Source: Faecalibacillus intestinalis
GTDB taxonomy: Bacteria > Bacillota_I > Bacilli_A > Erysipelotrichales > Coprobacillaceae
Direction: 5' to 3'
Assembly: GCF_003024685.1 (NCBI RefSeq)
Contig: NZ_PYLQ01000007.1
Location: 1 to 64,000 of the forward strand
DNA: 64,000 nucleotides
Of the stretch, positions 55,492 through 64,000 are shown piece by piece (positions within the stretch are counted from its first letter, which is position 1; the number at the start of each line of letters is the position of its first letter). The notes under the pieces are model-generated. The model was given only the letters and a program-made list of their open reading frames with translations. It did not search any database and was not told the DNA's origin. Both the position numbers and the translations under genes were made by a program.

Positions 55492-55520
55492 TTGATTTTC
55501 ACTACCCGTTTTAGTATAAT
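55492..55520 (+). promoter_or_regulatory. promoter of queT
   Basis: TTGATT, a 17-base spacer and TATAAT (55515-55520), 8 bases before the preQ1 aptamer. Confidence 0.7.
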
Positions 55521-55527
55521 GTCAAAG

Positions 55528-55563
55528 ACTGGTTCGAGAGCCAAACCCAGTATAAAAAACTAA
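55528..55563 (+). ncRNA. preQ1-I riboswitch aptamer
   Basis: The P1 arms ACTGG and CCAGT enclose a loop TTCGAGAGCCAAACC and are followed by the A-rich tail ATAAAAAACTAA, the compact pseudoknot of class I preQ1 riboswitches. It precedes queT and a hairpin with six T residues (55576-55600), so control is probably at transcription termination. Confidence 0.88.
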
Positions 55564-55575
55564 GAATAAGTAATG

Positions 55576-55600
55576 AAGATGGCTCTGTCATCTTTTTTAT
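55576..55600 (+). terminator. riboswitch-controlled attenuator of queT
   Basis: AAGATG/CATCTT stem with a seven-base loop followed by T residues, between the preQ1 aptamer and queT. Confidence 0.65.
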
Positions 55601-55643
55601 TTTATTTGGCTTCTAACTGTACTTTAGAAGAGGAGGACTACAA

Positions 55644-56123
55644 ATGAATAATAAAAAGGTACAATTAATTGTAATGAATGCCATGATTGGTGCTGCTTAT
55701 GCAGTTTTAACAATTTTGATTTCACCAATTGCTTATGGAGCAGTGCAAATGCGCTTAACTGAAATTATTGTTTTACTTGCATGTTACAACAAGAAATTTA
55801 TTCCAGGACTTACTATTGGATGTTTGCTTGCAAACCTTGCATCTCCAATGGGATTATATGACATTTGTTTTGGAACAGCTGCAACATTGATTGCTTGTCT
55901 TGGTATGTATTATGTTAAAAATGTTTTTGCTGGAGCTTTAATTGGTGGGGTTGTCAATGGTTTAATCGTTGGTTTAGAACTTTATCTAGCTTTAGAATTA
56001 CCATTTATGATTAATGCATTCTATGTTTTCATTGGTGAATTTATTGTTTTAATTATTGGAGCATTCTTATTTAAATGTTTAGAAAAAAATAAAAAACTTA
56101 TGAATAACTATATTTTAGAATAG
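55644..56123 (+). CDS. queT: queuosine precursor transporter QueT
   Basis: This 159-residue integral membrane protein has about five hydrophobic segments and the QueT-type motifs GAAYAVLTILISPIAYGAVQ and MRLTEIIVLLACYNKKF. It is the ECF S-component that takes up preQ1 or queuine precursors for tRNA queuosine modification. The preQ1 riboswitch upstream confirms the role. GAGGAGG ribosome site. Confidence 0.93.
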   Translation: MNNKKVQLIVMNAMIGAAYAVLTILISPIAYGAVQMRLTEIIVLLACYNKKFIPGLTIGCLLANLASPMGLYDICFGTAATLIACLGMYYVKNVFAGALIGGVVNGLIVGLELYLALELPFMINAFYVFIGEFIVLIIGAFLFKCLEKNKKLMNNYILE

Positions 56124-56124
56124 T

Positions 56125-56162
56125 AAAAAAGCTATAACAGCGAAATGCTTGTTATAGCTTTT
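56125..56162. terminator. bidirectional terminator between queT and acpP
   Basis: AAAAGCTATAAC (56127-56138) pairs with GTTATAGCTTTT (56151-56162). Confidence 0.85.
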
Positions 56163-56388
56163 ATTTATGTTCTTCAATATAGGTTACTATATCGTTTACT
56201 GTTTTAAAATTCATAACGTCTTCATCAGGAATTTCAATTCCAAATTCTTCTTCAGCAGACATGATTAATTCAACTGAATCTAATGAATCTAATTCTAGAT
56301 CTTCTTTTAATTTAGCATCTAAAGTAATTTTTGATTCATCAATATCCATTGTATCTTTTAAAATTTCTTTGATTTGATCAAGTACCAT
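56161..56388 (-). CDS. acpP: acyl carrier protein
   Basis: This 75-residue acidic protein has the phosphopantetheine site in LELDSLDSVELIM (Ser in DSL) and EEEFGIEIPDED. It carries acyl chains in fatty-acid synthesis. It stands alone, without fab genes beside it, so it may be a stand-alone ACP copy. Confidence 0.95.
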   Translation of the reverse strand: MVLDQIKEILKDTMDIDESKITLDAKLKEDLELDSLDSVELIMSAEEEFGIEIPDEDVMNFKTVNDIVTYIEEHK

Positions 56389-56509
56389 TTTATTTCCTCC
56401 TTCTGTATAAAGCTATTATAACAAATGCTTTTGATTTGTAAACAAAACAATTTGACAAACAAACTAAAAGTCTATATCATTTAGGAAAGTATGTTTGGGA
56501 GGTAAAATA

Positions 56510-57004
56510 ATGATTTTAAGACCAACGAAAATCGAAGATATTTCACGTGTCATTGACATTATTAATCAAGCAAAAACTTATTTCAAAAATAATGATATTG
56601 ATCAATGGCAAGATGGATATCCTAATGAAGAAACAATTGAAAAAGATATAGAAAATAATGAAGCTTATGTTTTAGAAGAAGACGGTGTTATTTTAGGAAC
56701 GTGTATGGTAACGATTCATGGAGAACCTGCTTATAACCGTATTGAAGGAAAATGGATTTTAAATTGTCCTTATATATGTGTACATCGTATTGCTGTTGAT
56801 AATGAATATAAAGGAAAAGGATTAGCTTCTACGATTTTAGATCAAGTAGTTGCTATGTATCCAGATTATCATAGTGTTAGAATGGATACACATCATGATA
56901 ATCTTTCTATGCAAAGTTTTTTAACTAAATATGGTTTTAAATATTGTGGAGAAATCACTTTAAAAAGTGGTGCTTTAAGAAGAGCTTATGAAAAAAGAAT
57001 CTAA
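56510..57004 (+). CDS. GNAT-family N-acetyltransferase
   Basis: This 164-residue protein has the acetyl-CoA binding motif in IAVDNEYKGKGLASTILDQV and the C-terminal MQSFLTKYGFKYCGEI segment. The substrate is unknown. The start at 56510 has a GGGAGG site 7 bases upstream. Confidence 0.88.
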   Translation: MILRPTKIEDISRVIDIINQAKTYFKNNDIDQWQDGYPNEETIEKDIENNEAYVLEEDGVILGTCMVTIHGEPAYNRIEGKWILNCPYICVHRIAVDNEYKGKGLASTILDQVVAMYPDYHSVRMDTHHDNLSMQSFLTKYGFKYCGEITLKSGALRRAYEKRI

Positions 57005-57014
57005 GCTCTTTTTT
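56990..57014 (+). terminator. terminator of the acetyltransferase gene
   Basis: AAGAGCTTA/TAAGCTCTT arms overlapping the gene end, followed by T residues. Confidence 0.55.
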
Positions 57015-58020
57015 ATGTCCTTAATTTTCCTTCTTTAAGTAATCTTAATAATTCATCATTTTGCCTTTGTGAACCTGTATAATTATCTATTCCATTTAAT
57101 TTAGCTAATTTTGTTCTATTAGCAAAAGAAGCATCTTCTTGAATAGAACGCAATGCATCTGTAAAACTATTGCCTGTATAATCAGGTGCACTTAAATATC
57201 TTATCTTTCTTTCTATGACCTGATCATTGACCCAGCCGGCATCTTGTCCTATAAGATAGGGATTTCTAGCACCTTGAACAATTCTCGTAATAATTCCAAA
57301 ATGACGATATGGCATTAATGGCTGCGTAGATTCACTTGTTAAAAATACATGGTGAAATTCTACCTCATCGCCTATCTTATACCTTGTTAAATTCGTATTA
57401 GAAAAATTATTATAACCACCTTCTTCGATGATTTGTGGAAAATCTTTATAGGCATAATTTAGATCCACCATTGTATCAATTCCTAAAACATTTCCTGTAG
57501 CGCTATATTGCCACATACCATATTCTCCATCATAATTAAGTTCATCATTATATCTTGCAATCCATTTTGTATACTCATTAAAGATTGGACTTGTAAGTTT
57601 AGTTCTAAACCAAAACAATGATGCATACATTCCTACATAGTAACCTTCTTGTTCGAGTCTTTGAGCAAATGTTTGTGCAATATTCGCTATTGTTTGATTA
57701 CTTTGTCTTCCTGTTGTATTATTATCTTCTAAATCATAATAAACAGGATAGGCCATTTGATAATCCTTTACGAGTCTTAATACATGTTTAGCTTCTGATA
57801 GAGCTTCTCTTTCATTGGTTGCATAAGAATATAAATAAACCCCAAAAGGGATTTTTAAACGTGTACATTCATCCGCATTTCTTTTAAAATACGGATCATC
57901 TTGACTTTCCAGATTACTTCCATACCCACATCTAATGATTGCAAAATCAATATGTTTTTTAACTTCTTGCCAATCAATCAACCCTTGAAATTTAGAAACA
58001 TCAATTCCATGTTTTACCAA
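57013..58020 (-). CDS. GH25 lysozyme with a C-terminal wall-binding domain
   Basis: The first 190 residues are a GH25 muramidase (GIDVSKFQGLIDWQ with the first Asp, YYDLED as the catalytic DxE, and MWQYSATG). An SH3-like region follows (YKIGDEVEFHHVFLTS), then a C-terminal repeat FTDALRSIQEDASFANRTKL with NGIDNYTG, of the Cpl-7-like or similar type. There is no signal peptide, as in phage endolysins, yet no phage gene is nearby. The start codon is TTG, with GAGGTG 8 bases upstream. Confidence 0.88.
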   Translation of the reverse strand: MVKHGIDVSKFQGLIDWQEVKKHIDFAIIRCGYGSNLESQDDPYFKRNADECTRLKIPFGVYLYSYATNEREALSEAKHVLRLVKDYQMAYPVYYDLEDNNTTGRQSNQTIANIAQTFAQRLEQEGYYVGMYASLFWFRTKLTSPIFNEYTKWIARYNDELNYDGEYGMWQYSATGNVLGIDTMVDLNYAYKDFPQIIEEGGYNNFSNTNLTRYKIGDEVEFHHVFLTSESTQPLMPYRHFGIITRIVQGARNPYLIGQDAGWVNDQVIERKIRYLSAPDYTGNSFTDALRSIQEDASFANRTKLAKLNGIDNYTGSQRQNDELLRLLKEGKLRT

Positions 58021-58135
58021 AATTTTTCACCTCATTATAAAATATGTCACAATGTCAAAAATGTTATTATTATCGTTGTTTATATTTACTTTTGGTTAAA
58101 AAAATAAGATAATAGCTACGGGAGGAATTATAGTT

Positions 58136-59296
58136 ATGAAAAAGAGTTTAATCTCCATGATTTGTTTTACTTTGTTAGTATCCTTTTTTTGTTCTACAAG
58201 TCAAGTTCATGCAGTAAACTTTGAAGGACAAGAAGATAAATATATGAAACTTTGTTCTAGTAAAAGTTTATCTAATAGTAATTATAATACTTGTAAACAA
58301 TTTAATTCATACTTAAAAAAGAAAAACAATCAGTTACAAAGTTCTATTGATGAATCTAAATCTAAAATTTCAGATACTCAAAGTTCATTAGATGACGTTG
58401 TTTCTAAAATTGCTGATTTAAATAACCAAATTGAACAAAAGCAACAAGAAATCAACTATTTGGAAAGTTCAATTAAATCATTAGAAGCAAGTATCACAGC
58501 TAAAGAAAACGAAGTTAAAGAACGTATGTATGCTATGCAATCATACAATAATAGTAATAGTTATATTGAATTTATTTTTGGTGCTTCAAACTTCTCTGAT
58601 TTCTTTTCAAGAATTGATAGTGTCAATGAAATCACTCAATTCGATAAAGAATTAGTAGAAAAAATTGCTGATGAAAAGAAGCAAGTTGAATCTCAAAAAG
58701 CAACTATTGAAACAGTAAAAGCAAATATTGTTTCTCAACAAAACGAACAATATACTTTACAAACTCAATATGAAGATCTATTAGCTAAACAACAAAAAGA
58801 TTTAGCATCTGCTGAAAGTGAACAATCTAAAATTTCTGATACTCAAAGTTCATTAGATTCATTCTTATCATCAGTCGTTGTTACTCAATCATCTTCATCA
58901 GGTAGTAGCAGTAGTGGTTCCACAACTATTAGACCATCTACAAATGTTCCTACTACAAATAAGTATGGTTCTACAGTTGTAGCTGCTGCTTATTCTAAAT
59001 TAGGTTGTCCTTATGTATGGGGAGCAAGTGGACCTAATTCATTTGACTGTTCTGGTTTGGTTATGTGGTGTTATGCACAAGCAGGTGTTTCACTTGATCA
59101 CTATTCTGGATCTCAAGGTCAATCTGGAGCAATTATTCCATTAAGTCAAGCTCAACCAGGAGATATCTTATGGAAAAGTGGACATGTAGGTATTTATATT
59201 GGTAATGGTCAATATATTCATGCACCACAAACAGGTGATGTTGTTAAGATTGCATCTAATGTAAGTAGATTTACTTGTGCAGTTAGACCTTATTAG
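58136..59296 (+). CDS. secreted NlpC/P60 peptidoglycan hydrolase, PcsB-like
   Basis: This 386-residue protein has a signal peptide (residues 1-26, ending VHA), a long coiled-coil (about 60-230, QLQSSIDESKSKISDTQSSL), a Ser-rich linker and a C-terminal NlpC/P60 domain. Catalytic Cys is in SFDCSGLVMW, His in SGHVGIYI and a third residue in YIHAPQ. PcsB-type proteins cleave peptidoglycan at division under FtsEX control. Its neighbour at 59412 is a paralogue. Confidence 0.9.
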   Translation: MKKSLISMICFTLLVSFFCSTSQVHAVNFEGQEDKYMKLCSSKSLSNSNYNTCKQFNSYLKKKNNQLQSSIDESKSKISDTQSSLDDVVSKIADLNNQIEQKQQEINYLESSIKSLEASITAKENEVKERMYAMQSYNNSNSYIEFIFGASNFSDFFSRIDSVNEITQFDKELVEKIADEKKQVESQKATIETVKANIVSQQNEQYTLQTQYEDLLAKQQKDLASAESEQSKISDTQSSLDSFLSSVVVTQSSSSGSSSSGSTTIRPSTNVPTTNKYGSTVVAAAYSKLGCPYVWGASGPNSFDCSGLVMWCYAQAGVSLDHYSGSQGQSGAIIPLSQAQPGDILWKSGHVGIYIGNGQYIHAPQTGDVVKIASNVSRFTCAVRPY

Positions 59297-59305
59297 TAAT
59301 GACTT

Positions 59306-59340
59306 AAAACCTTTAAGTTTATAAGCTTAAAGGTTTTTAT
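59306..59340 (+). terminator. terminator between the two NlpC/P60 genes
   Basis: Stem AAAACCTTTAAG/CTTAAAGGTTTT, 12 bp, with a T run. Confidence 0.88.
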
Positions 59341-59411
59341 TTTGTATAAAAACAACTTTTATTTACTTTTTTTAGAAAGTGAGGTATAAATAATATGAGG
59401 GGGTGTTTTTT

Positions 59412-60767
59412 TTGAAAATTAAAAAATATTTTGTAGGATTTGTTGCATCTACAATGCTTGTATCAACATGCTATTGTATAAAACCTGTAGAAGCTATTGA
59501 TTTTTCAAAAGATGAATCAAAATATATGTCACTATGTGCAAGTGGAAAACTAACAAATAGTAATAAGAAAACATGCGAAGAATTCAACAGCTATCTCAAA
59601 GCTAAAAATAAGAAGTTAAAAAAAGATTTAGAAAATCAAAAAAGTGCTGCGGCGAGTACAACGCAAACATTAGACAGTGTTCAAAAAAAGCTAAATTCAT
59701 TAAATTCGGATATTTCATCTAAAGAAGCTGAAATTCAATATGTTGAAACATCTATACAAAATGCCCAAGCAGATATAGATAAAGATAATCAAGAAATAAA
59801 AGATCGTATGTATGTCATGCAATCTTATATGAATGAAAATACTTTTATCAATTATATATTTGGGGCTGATAATTTTACTGATATGTTATCTAGAATAGAT
59901 AGTTTCAATACACTTACTTCAAGTGACCAAGATTTGATTGCTCAAATGTTAGAAAAGAAAAAGGAAATTGAAAATCAAAAAGTTACTTTAGAAAACGCAA
60001 AAGCTGTTTTAGAAGAACAAAAGAAAGAACAAGCTGCTATTCAAGTACAATATGAAACATTATTAGAAGAACAAAGAAAACAAATTGCTTCTACGCAAGA
60101 TGCTATATATGATTATGGTGCTGCAAGTGAATCATTAGCTGCTGCTATTGATAAATTCAATGCTGAAGCTTATGAAACAAAACCATCAACAGCTAGACCT
60201 GCTCCACCAGCATCAAATAATACAAATAGCAATAATTCAAATAATACTGGTAATAATAATTCAAATAACAACAATAATAATAATTCAAGTAATAATAACT
60301 CTAATAGTAATACAAACAATAACACTAACAATTCTAACACAAATAACACAACATCTTCTAATCTTGGATATAAAATTTATGAAGTAGCTCGTTCAAAATT
60401 AGGATGTCGTTATTATTGGGGTGCAAATGGACCAAATATGTTTGATTGTTCTGGATTAGTCTATTATTGTTTAAACCATGCAGGAAAATCTGTAGGTAGA
60501 ACAACCGCAGCAGGTTATTCATCTATGTTTTCAGGGGTAAGCTGGTCAAATTCACAAACTGGTGATTTAGCTTGCTTTGGAACTGGATCAGTTACACATA
60601 TTGGAATTGTAATGTTGAATAGTGATGGTACTAGAAGTTTAATTCACTGTGGTGGTGGCGGATCGCATACTTTTGGAAATGATCCAAATGCTTGTGTTAA
60701 AATTAGTGATTTTCAACCTGGTTCTTATTACTATAAAAGAATTATAACAATTAGACATGTCTCATAA
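59412..60767 (+). CDS. secreted NlpC/P60 peptidoglycan hydrolase, paralogue with Asn-rich linker
   Basis: This 451-residue paralogue has a signal peptide, coiled-coil (about 60-230, KKLNSLNSDISSKEAEIQYV), an extreme Asn/Ser/Thr-rich linker (about residues 265-315) and an NlpC/P60 domain with MFDCSGLVYYC, VTHIGIVML and LIHCGGGGSH. The start is best taken as TTG at 59412, with GAGGGG 8 bases upstream; an in-frame GTG at 59403 is within that site. A separate terminator upstream implies its own expression. Confidence 0.88.
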   Translation: MKIKKYFVGFVASTMLVSTCYCIKPVEAIDFSKDESKYMSLCASGKLTNSNKKTCEEFNSYLKAKNKKLKKDLENQKSAAASTTQTLDSVQKKLNSLNSDISSKEAEIQYVETSIQNAQADIDKDNQEIKDRMYVMQSYMNENTFINYIFGADNFTDMLSRIDSFNTLTSSDQDLIAQMLEKKKEIENQKVTLENAKAVLEEQKKEQAAIQVQYETLLEEQRKQIASTQDAIYDYGAASESLAAAIDKFNAEAYETKPSTARPAPPASNNTNSNNSNNTGNNNSNNNNNNNSSNNNSNSNTNNNTNNSNTNNTTSSNLGYKIYEVARSKLGCRYYWGANGPNMFDCSGLVYYCLNHAGKSVGRTTAAGYSSMFSGVSWSNSQTGDLACFGTGSVTHIGIVMLNSDGTRSLIHCGGGGSHTFGNDPNACVKISDFQPGSYYYKRIITIRHVS

Positions 60768-60786
60768 GGTCCATCTGGGCCTTTTT
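60766..60786 (+). terminator. terminator of the second NlpC/P60 gene
   Basis: AAGGTCC/GGGCCTT stem with a four-base loop and five T residues. Confidence 0.7.
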
Positions 60787-60797
60787 CTTTATAAAGA

Positions 60798-60828
60798 AAA
60801 AAGGTAGACGAATTTCGTCTACCTTTTT
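60798..60828. terminator. terminator of the ferredoxin-type aldo/keto reductase
   Basis: AAAAGGTAGACG/CGTCTACCTTTT hairpin with T runs on both strands. Confidence 0.85.
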
Positions 60829-61837
60829 ATTTTAAGAATGTTTTATAATCTTTATAATTTTTCTTTAATAATTCAGGTGTGTTTAAATGATATGGACATT
60901 TTGTCATACATTTTCCACAATTTAAACATTCTTCTATTTTTTTCATTTCATTTTGCCAATGATCATTAAGCCAACTTGCTGCTGGTGCTCTTCTTAACAT
61001 TAAAGACATTCTAGCACATTGGTTAATTTGGATATCTTTTGGACAAGGCATACAATAACCGCATCCTCTACAAAAATCACCAGCTAACTCTTTACGATCA
61101 TGTTCAATTAAATCTTTAATTTCTTGAGTAAGTTCGGGTGCTTTTGTTTGATAAGAAATAAATTCATCTAATTCTTTTTCTTTTTGAATTCCCCATATTG
61201 GTAAGACATTATCAAATTGTGCTAAATAAGCATATGCTGCATCAGAACGATTAATTAAACCTCCAGATAATGCTTTCATACAAATAAAACCAATATTGTG
61301 TTCTTTACATTTATGTACTAAATCAATATCTTTTTGATCAGCTAAATAACTAAATGGAAATTGAATTGTATCATATAATCCACTTTCACAAGCTTCTATA
61401 GCTACTGGTAAACGATGATTCGTTAAACCTATAAAATGTATTTTTCCTTGAGCTTTTGCTTCTAACATAGCTTCATATAAACCTGTACCATCTCCTGGTT
61501 TAGGGCAAAATGAAGGATTATGAAATTGATAAATATCAATATAATCTGTTTTTAAATTATTTAAACTTGTTTCTAAGTCTTTCCAAAAACCTTCTACTGT
61601 AGTAGATCCTGTCTTCGTTGCAATATAAATATCTTTTCTAACATCACTTAATGCATTTCCTAGCTTTTCTTCACTATCACTATACCATCTTGCACTATCA
61701 AAAAAACGAATTCCTTGATCATATGCCTTTCTTAAAATTGTTGTTGCATCTTCTCCAGTTACTCGTTGAATTGGTAATGCCCCAAAACCATTACGATTCA
61801 CTGTAATTCCTGTTCTCCCTAATGTAACTTTTTCCAT
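60827..61837 (-). CDS. aldo/keto reductase with a C-terminal ferredoxin domain
   Basis: This 336-residue protein has an AKR barrel (RFFDSARWYSDSEEKLG with catalytic Asp and Tyr, ATKTGS with Lys, YQFHNPS with His, IGLTNHR) and a C-terminal ferredoxin part with two cysteine sets (CRGCGYCMPCPKD and CLNCGKCMTKCPYH). It probably takes electrons from ferredoxin-type partners in anaerobic metabolism; the substrate is unknown. Confidence 0.88.
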   Translation of the reverse strand: MEKVTLGRTGITVNRNGFGALPIQRVTGEDATTILRKAYDQGIRFFDSARWYSDSEEKLGNALSDVRKDIYIATKTGSTTVEGFWKDLETSLNNLKTDYIDIYQFHNPSFCPKPGDGTGLYEAMLEAKAQGKIHFIGLTNHRLPVAIEACESGLYDTIQFPFSYLADQKDIDLVHKCKEHNIGFICMKALSGGLINRSDAAYAYLAQFDNVLPIWGIQKEKELDEFISYQTKAPELTQEIKDLIEHDRKELAGDFCRGCGYCMPCPKDIQINQCARMSLMLRRAPAASWLNDHWQNEMKKIEECLNCGKCMTKCPYHLNTPELLKKNYKDYKTFLK

Positions 61838-61860
61838 TACTTTTTCCTCTTTTTCTAATC

Positions 61861-63090
61861 TTAACTTAAATATTCACCAATTCCATTTACAATTCCTTGA
61901 ACAATTTTATTTTGATAATCCTCACTTGAAAGTAATCGATCTTCTCCTGGATTTGATAAAAATCCCATTTCTACAATAGTAACAGGAACTTTTGACCAAT
62001 TTAAACCTGTCATATTATCAACAATTGAAACTCCTCTATTTCTAGAACCTGTTGCCTTACAAATATTATTCACAATACTTTTTGAAAGTGATTGTGATTG
62101 ACTTGCAATACTTGCACAATATCTATTAGAAGTTGAAGGCGCAAGTGTCAACGTTCCTGTAGAAGAAGATGATTCACTTGAATCACAATGTAAACGAATA
62201 AATGCATCTGCATTTGCCTCATTTGCCATTTGAGCTCTTTGAGCATTAGATAAATCGACATTTTGTGATGTACGACACATAACCACAGTATAACCTTGAT
62301 TTGATAAAGCTTCTTGTAATTTAAGTGCCACTTCTAAGTTGATTTGTGATTCTGTTTTCCCTGTTACACATCCTGTTGCCCCTGTTGTCACTTTTGCTTT
62401 CATTGTCGATGAACCTGGTCCATTAGGTTCTAATGAACTATTTCCTCGTGCTTGATGTCCTGCATCAATACAAATCACTTTTCCTCCGCCATGATAAATC
62501 TTAGCTGCTGATAATTCTTGTTTAGGTTTTTCTTTTACATGTACAGTTATTTCTTTTTCTGCTTGATTTCCTGAACTATCTTTCGCAAATACTTTTATTT
62601 GATAATCCCCTGCTTTATTTACATCTAATGAAGATAAATCATATTGTAAATCAACATTGCTTAAATCTGTTGCTTTGATTTCTTGATTAAAATCATAATT
62701 TTCTGTTCCTTCTTCAAATGAAACTTCATTTATTTCATTAAAAACAGGAGCTGTAGTATCTTTAACAATCACTTTCTTTTTTAGTTTTTGATCTTGATAT
62801 TTAATATTTATTGTATAGCTTCCAATTGCTGGATAATCTTTTTGATCTTCATTTTTTAGATTATCTGTTATTTTTATTTCTTTTTTTATTTCTTTCAACT
62901 TATCTTTATCTATGTCTTTTGTTTGAATAAGATCATCAAATGAATATTGAACTGTATTTCCATATTCTACAATAATCTCTTTTTTATTTTTTAATGATAA
63001 TTCAATTTTTTCTTCTCGTGTAAGATAATAAATACCTCCCACTATCACCACGATAACAATCCCAATAACTCCTATAAACTTCTTTTTCAT
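61861..63090 (-). CDS. N-acetylmuramoyl-L-alanine amidase (Amidase_3), membrane-anchored
   Basis: This 409-residue protein has an N-terminal membrane anchor (FIGVIGIVIVVIVGGIYYL), two bacterial Ig-like domains (about 35-205) and an Amidase_3 catalytic domain with zinc ligands in CIDAGHQARG, an intermediate Glu (ESQINLEVA) and HCDSS, and the catalytic Glu in VTIVEMGFLSNPGED. It cuts the bond between MurNAc and the stem peptide. The ATG at 63090 (GGAG site) was preferred over a longer start that overlaps atpC. Confidence 0.9.
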   Translation of the reverse strand: MKKKFIGVIGIVIVVIVGGIYYLTREEKIELSLKNKKEIIVEYGNTVQYSFDDLIQTKDIDKDKLKEIKKEIKITDNLKNEDQKDYPAIGSYTINIKYQDQKLKKKVIVKDTTAPVFNEINEVSFEEGTENYDFNQEIKATDLSNVDLQYDLSSLDVNKAGDYQIKVFAKDSSGNQAEKEITVHVKEKPKQELSAAKIYHGGGKVICIDAGHQARGNSSLEPNGPGSSTMKAKVTTGATGCVTGKTESQINLEVALKLQEALSNQGYTVVMCRTSQNVDLSNAQRAQMANEANADAFIRLHCDSSESSSSTGTLTLAPSTSNRYCASIASQSQSLSKSIVNNICKATGSRNRGVSIVDNMTGLNWSKVPVTIVEMGFLSNPGEDRLLSSEDYQNKIVQGIVNGIGEYLS

Positions 63091-63119
63091 ATTCTTTTTT
63101 CTCCTTAAAACTATTATAC

Positions 63120-63148
63120 AAAAAAAAGAGAAGAATGGAAGTTCTTCT

Positions 63149-63149
<1 letters not shown>
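63120..63149 (-). terminator. terminator of the ATP synthase operon
   Basis: GAGAAGAA/TTCTTCTC stem (63128-63149) with eight T residues, right after atpC. Confidence 0.85.

Positions 63150-64000
<851 letters not shown>

Noticed and set aside
60181-60387. Overlapping frame inside the Asn-rich linker region as a gene.
   Set aside because: It is only the shadow of AAT/AAC repeats in another frame, with Ile/Thr-rich low-complexity sequence and no ribosome site.

Overview
The window is AT-rich (low GC) and reads as a chromosomal segment of an anaerobic Firmicute, most likely of the Erysipelotrichia type. The signs are: an oxygen-sensitive glycyl radical enzyme, an NfnAB-type electron-bifurcating transhydrogenase, ferredoxin-containing reductases, strong AGGAGG ribosome binding sites, LytTR/agr-like signalling, PRD antitermination and PTS remnants. 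I see no rRNA, tRNA, CRISPR array or intact insertion sequence. The genus is inference; the physiology is read from the genes.

Layout. 1-4388: a glycyl-radical-enzyme operon (GRE, activase, fructose-6-phosphate-aldolase-like protein) behind a DeoR-type regulator. 4558-6931: a PhoR/PhoB pair with a Pho box. 7047-11654: first LytTR/GHKL pair, apparently transcribed behind a MecA-like penicillin-binding protein. 11774-11904: a promoter-hairpin-terminator unit that looks like a small RNA. 12752-16822: pstSCAB-phoU with its own Pho box. 16951-17948: a broken LicT-type antiterminator gene that still has its RAT/terminator leader. 18002-21907: three tandem aldo/keto reductases divergent from a LysR regulator with two matching operators. 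21953-24279: metallophosphoesterase, WYL regulator and unknown protein. 24370-29880: aminotransferase/Lrp, nagA, lactonase, AIM24 and HAD genes. 30188-34457: carAB with an attenuator leader peptide. 34730-35196: a nuclease-family remnant. 35198-41587: second LytTR system controlling, probably, a small secreted protein and two MacB-like ABC proteins. 41701-45045: a second carB, again behind a leader peptide and attenuator. 45146-46183: two decayed genes. 46315-49755: lipoprotein, HTH regulator and an agr-like quorum-sensing locus in the unusual order D-A-C-B. 49777-52013: nfnAB. 52117-54471: remains of a sugar-PTS region. 54649-64000: a zinc-ribbon/YARHG protein, preQ1 riboswitch plus queT, acpP, acetyltransferase, four cell-wall enzymes (GH25, two NlpC/P60, amidase) and the end of the ATP synthase operon.

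The most interesting parts are these. (1) A 43-codon agrD-like gene at 47266-47397 encodes a precursor whose predicted ring is S-I-L-N-L, with serine where classical AgrD has cysteine, next to response regulator, kinase-like and AgrB genes. (2) Both carA and the orphan carB carry short leader peptides ending in U-rich codons right at an intrinsic terminator, which is the layout of UTP-sensitive pyrBI/pyrE-type attenuation rather than PyrR control. (3) Three separate LytTR regulators are each paired with a membrane GHKL-like protein whose ATP-binding motifs are degenerate. (4) An unassigned sRNA candidate is found between the PBP gene and the pst region.

Many small genes are broken by single-base changes in A/T runs. 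This could be real decay or homopolymer errors in the assembly; reads would decide.
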